The position numbers and the translations under genes are program-made. DNA of 64,000 bases from Metallyticus violacea (Eukaryota > Arthropoda > Insecta > Mantodea > Metallyticidae), in assembly GCA_030762175.1 (NCBI GenBank), contig CM060842.1, positions 70,111,501-70,175,500 on the forward strand, read 5' to 3'. Shown piece by piece: positions 63,420-64,000 of this stretch. The notes beneath the pieces are model-generated. The model was not told the DNA's origin. It ran no database searches and saw only the letters and a list, made by a program, of their open reading frames with translations. How positions within the stretch are numbered: position 1 is the stretch's first letter; each line of letters starts with the position of its first letter.

Positions 63420-63990
63420 TTTTTACACTAAACTCCACTTACTTAGATAAAAATAAGATGTGTTTCGGGAGAATCTCCCCCATCTTCAGTTGCTCGCTGA
63501 ACCGTTGTTACTCAAAACAATGGCTAGGCCCCTGGATGTTCCTGTGATGGCATCTGTTGGCTAAAGCAGAAAATTGCGGAGTTCATCCATAAGAGGACAA
63601 AGTTCATTAAGTTTTCTTTATTTTTTAATATGAAAAATATTTCCCAAGTGGATAACTCCAGTGGGTTGTGAAGATGTTTCAGCAATTTAATTTCTGGTTT
63701 TATTTCATGATTTTTGGCTCAAAAGTGAGCTGCTACTGCTGATTTATGCACCTTCTTAAACCTAATATTCCTACAGTGTTCTTTCCTCTGAATTTCCAAA
63801 TTTCTCTTTGTTTTGCCTATGTAGCTCTGCTCACAATCTGCGCATTTTATTTCATAAATTCCTGATTTCTGTTCTGTTGGTATGGAGTCTTTTAATGTGC
63901 AACCTAATAAATTGTTAATATCATATCTGTTCTTTGGGACTAACATGTTCTTTGAAAATTTTCTTGAACTCATTGCGGTAAATTGGATGG
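63420..63990 (-). mobile_element. Penelope-like retroelement fragment (GIY-YIG endonuclease end and 3' terminal region)
   Basis: The minus-strand frame 63719-63973 encodes SGIYEIKCADCEQSYIGKTK followed by RNLEIQRKEHCRN. This is the GIY-YIG endonuclease pattern (GIY...10 residues...YIG.T...L..R..EH) that ends Penelope-like element proteins. It is open to its stop at 63719 but the upstream RT lies beyond the window. The 3' region (63420-63718) carries, on the minus strand, a hammerhead-like motif at 63461-63489. The fragment may be a 5'-truncated insertion or continue outside. Confidence 0.85.
63461..63489 (-). ncRNA. Hammerhead-ribozyme-like core in a Penelope-like element
   Basis: The minus strand reads CTGAAGA, then TGGGGGAGATTCTCCC (a self-pairing stem II with an extra U/G), then GAAAC. 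This is the CUGANGA - stem II - GAAA order of the hammerhead core. Penelope-like elements are known to carry minimal hammerhead motifs in their terminal repeats. Stem III and the cleavage triplet are not clear here, so activity is doubtful. Confidence 0.45.
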
Positions 63991-64000
63991 TAAGTGAAAC

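Overview
The window is intron-rich, AT-rich animal DNA and almost certainly from an insect. Very long introns, abundant mariner/Tc1, hAT, LINE and Penelope relics, and tRNA-derived SINEs suggest a large-genome, probably polyneopteran insect such as a cockroach or termite. That placement is an inference; no species marker was seen.

The only host gene I can support is one plus-strand ionotropic glutamate receptor of the kainate type, running off both ends of the window. Six exons are recognisable, all flanked by AG/GT sites and all phase 0 at both ends: 4030-4233 (end of the amino-terminal domain and linker into S1), 12023-12226 (S1, copy A), 17104-17307 (S1, copy B), 53640-53744 (rest of S1 with the ligand-binding arginine), 59028-59285 (M1 to pore loop, copy A) and 60621-60878 (M1 to pore loop, copy B). 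Introns range from about 1.3 to 36 kb. The M3/S2 exons and most ATD exons lie outside or were not found.

The striking point is two pairs of duplicated exons inside one gene. The S1 copies are each exactly 204 nt (about 57% amino-acid identity) and the pore copies each exactly 258 nt (about 56%). They surround one shared exon, so two whole tandem genes cannot explain the order. The best reading is two mutually exclusive exon cassettes giving up to four receptor isoforms. The pore cassette switches the Q/R site: copy B encodes Gln followed by an acidic +4 residue (QQGSD), copy A encodes Arg and glycine (RQGSG). In vertebrates the Q-to-R change is made by A-to-I RNA editing; here it would be hard-wired and chosen by splicing. 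In both pairs the downstream copy looks canonical and the upstream copy derived.

A 66-nt-arm hairpin lies in the intron between the pore exons, and inverted copies of a 75-80 nt repeat flank the pore cassette. Both are candidates for RNA-structure control, though both also look like transposon debris.

The rest is introns filled with decayed mobile elements: at least eleven Tc1/mariner-type relics (two with recognisable terminal inverted repeats), one hAT relic, two LINE RT relics, one gag-like retroelement relic, a Penelope-like GIY-YIG fragment with a hammerhead-like motif, several SINE families (two copies with clean target-site duplications), foldback elements and microsatellites. I saw no tRNA, rRNA, CRISPR, promoter or second host gene that I could support.
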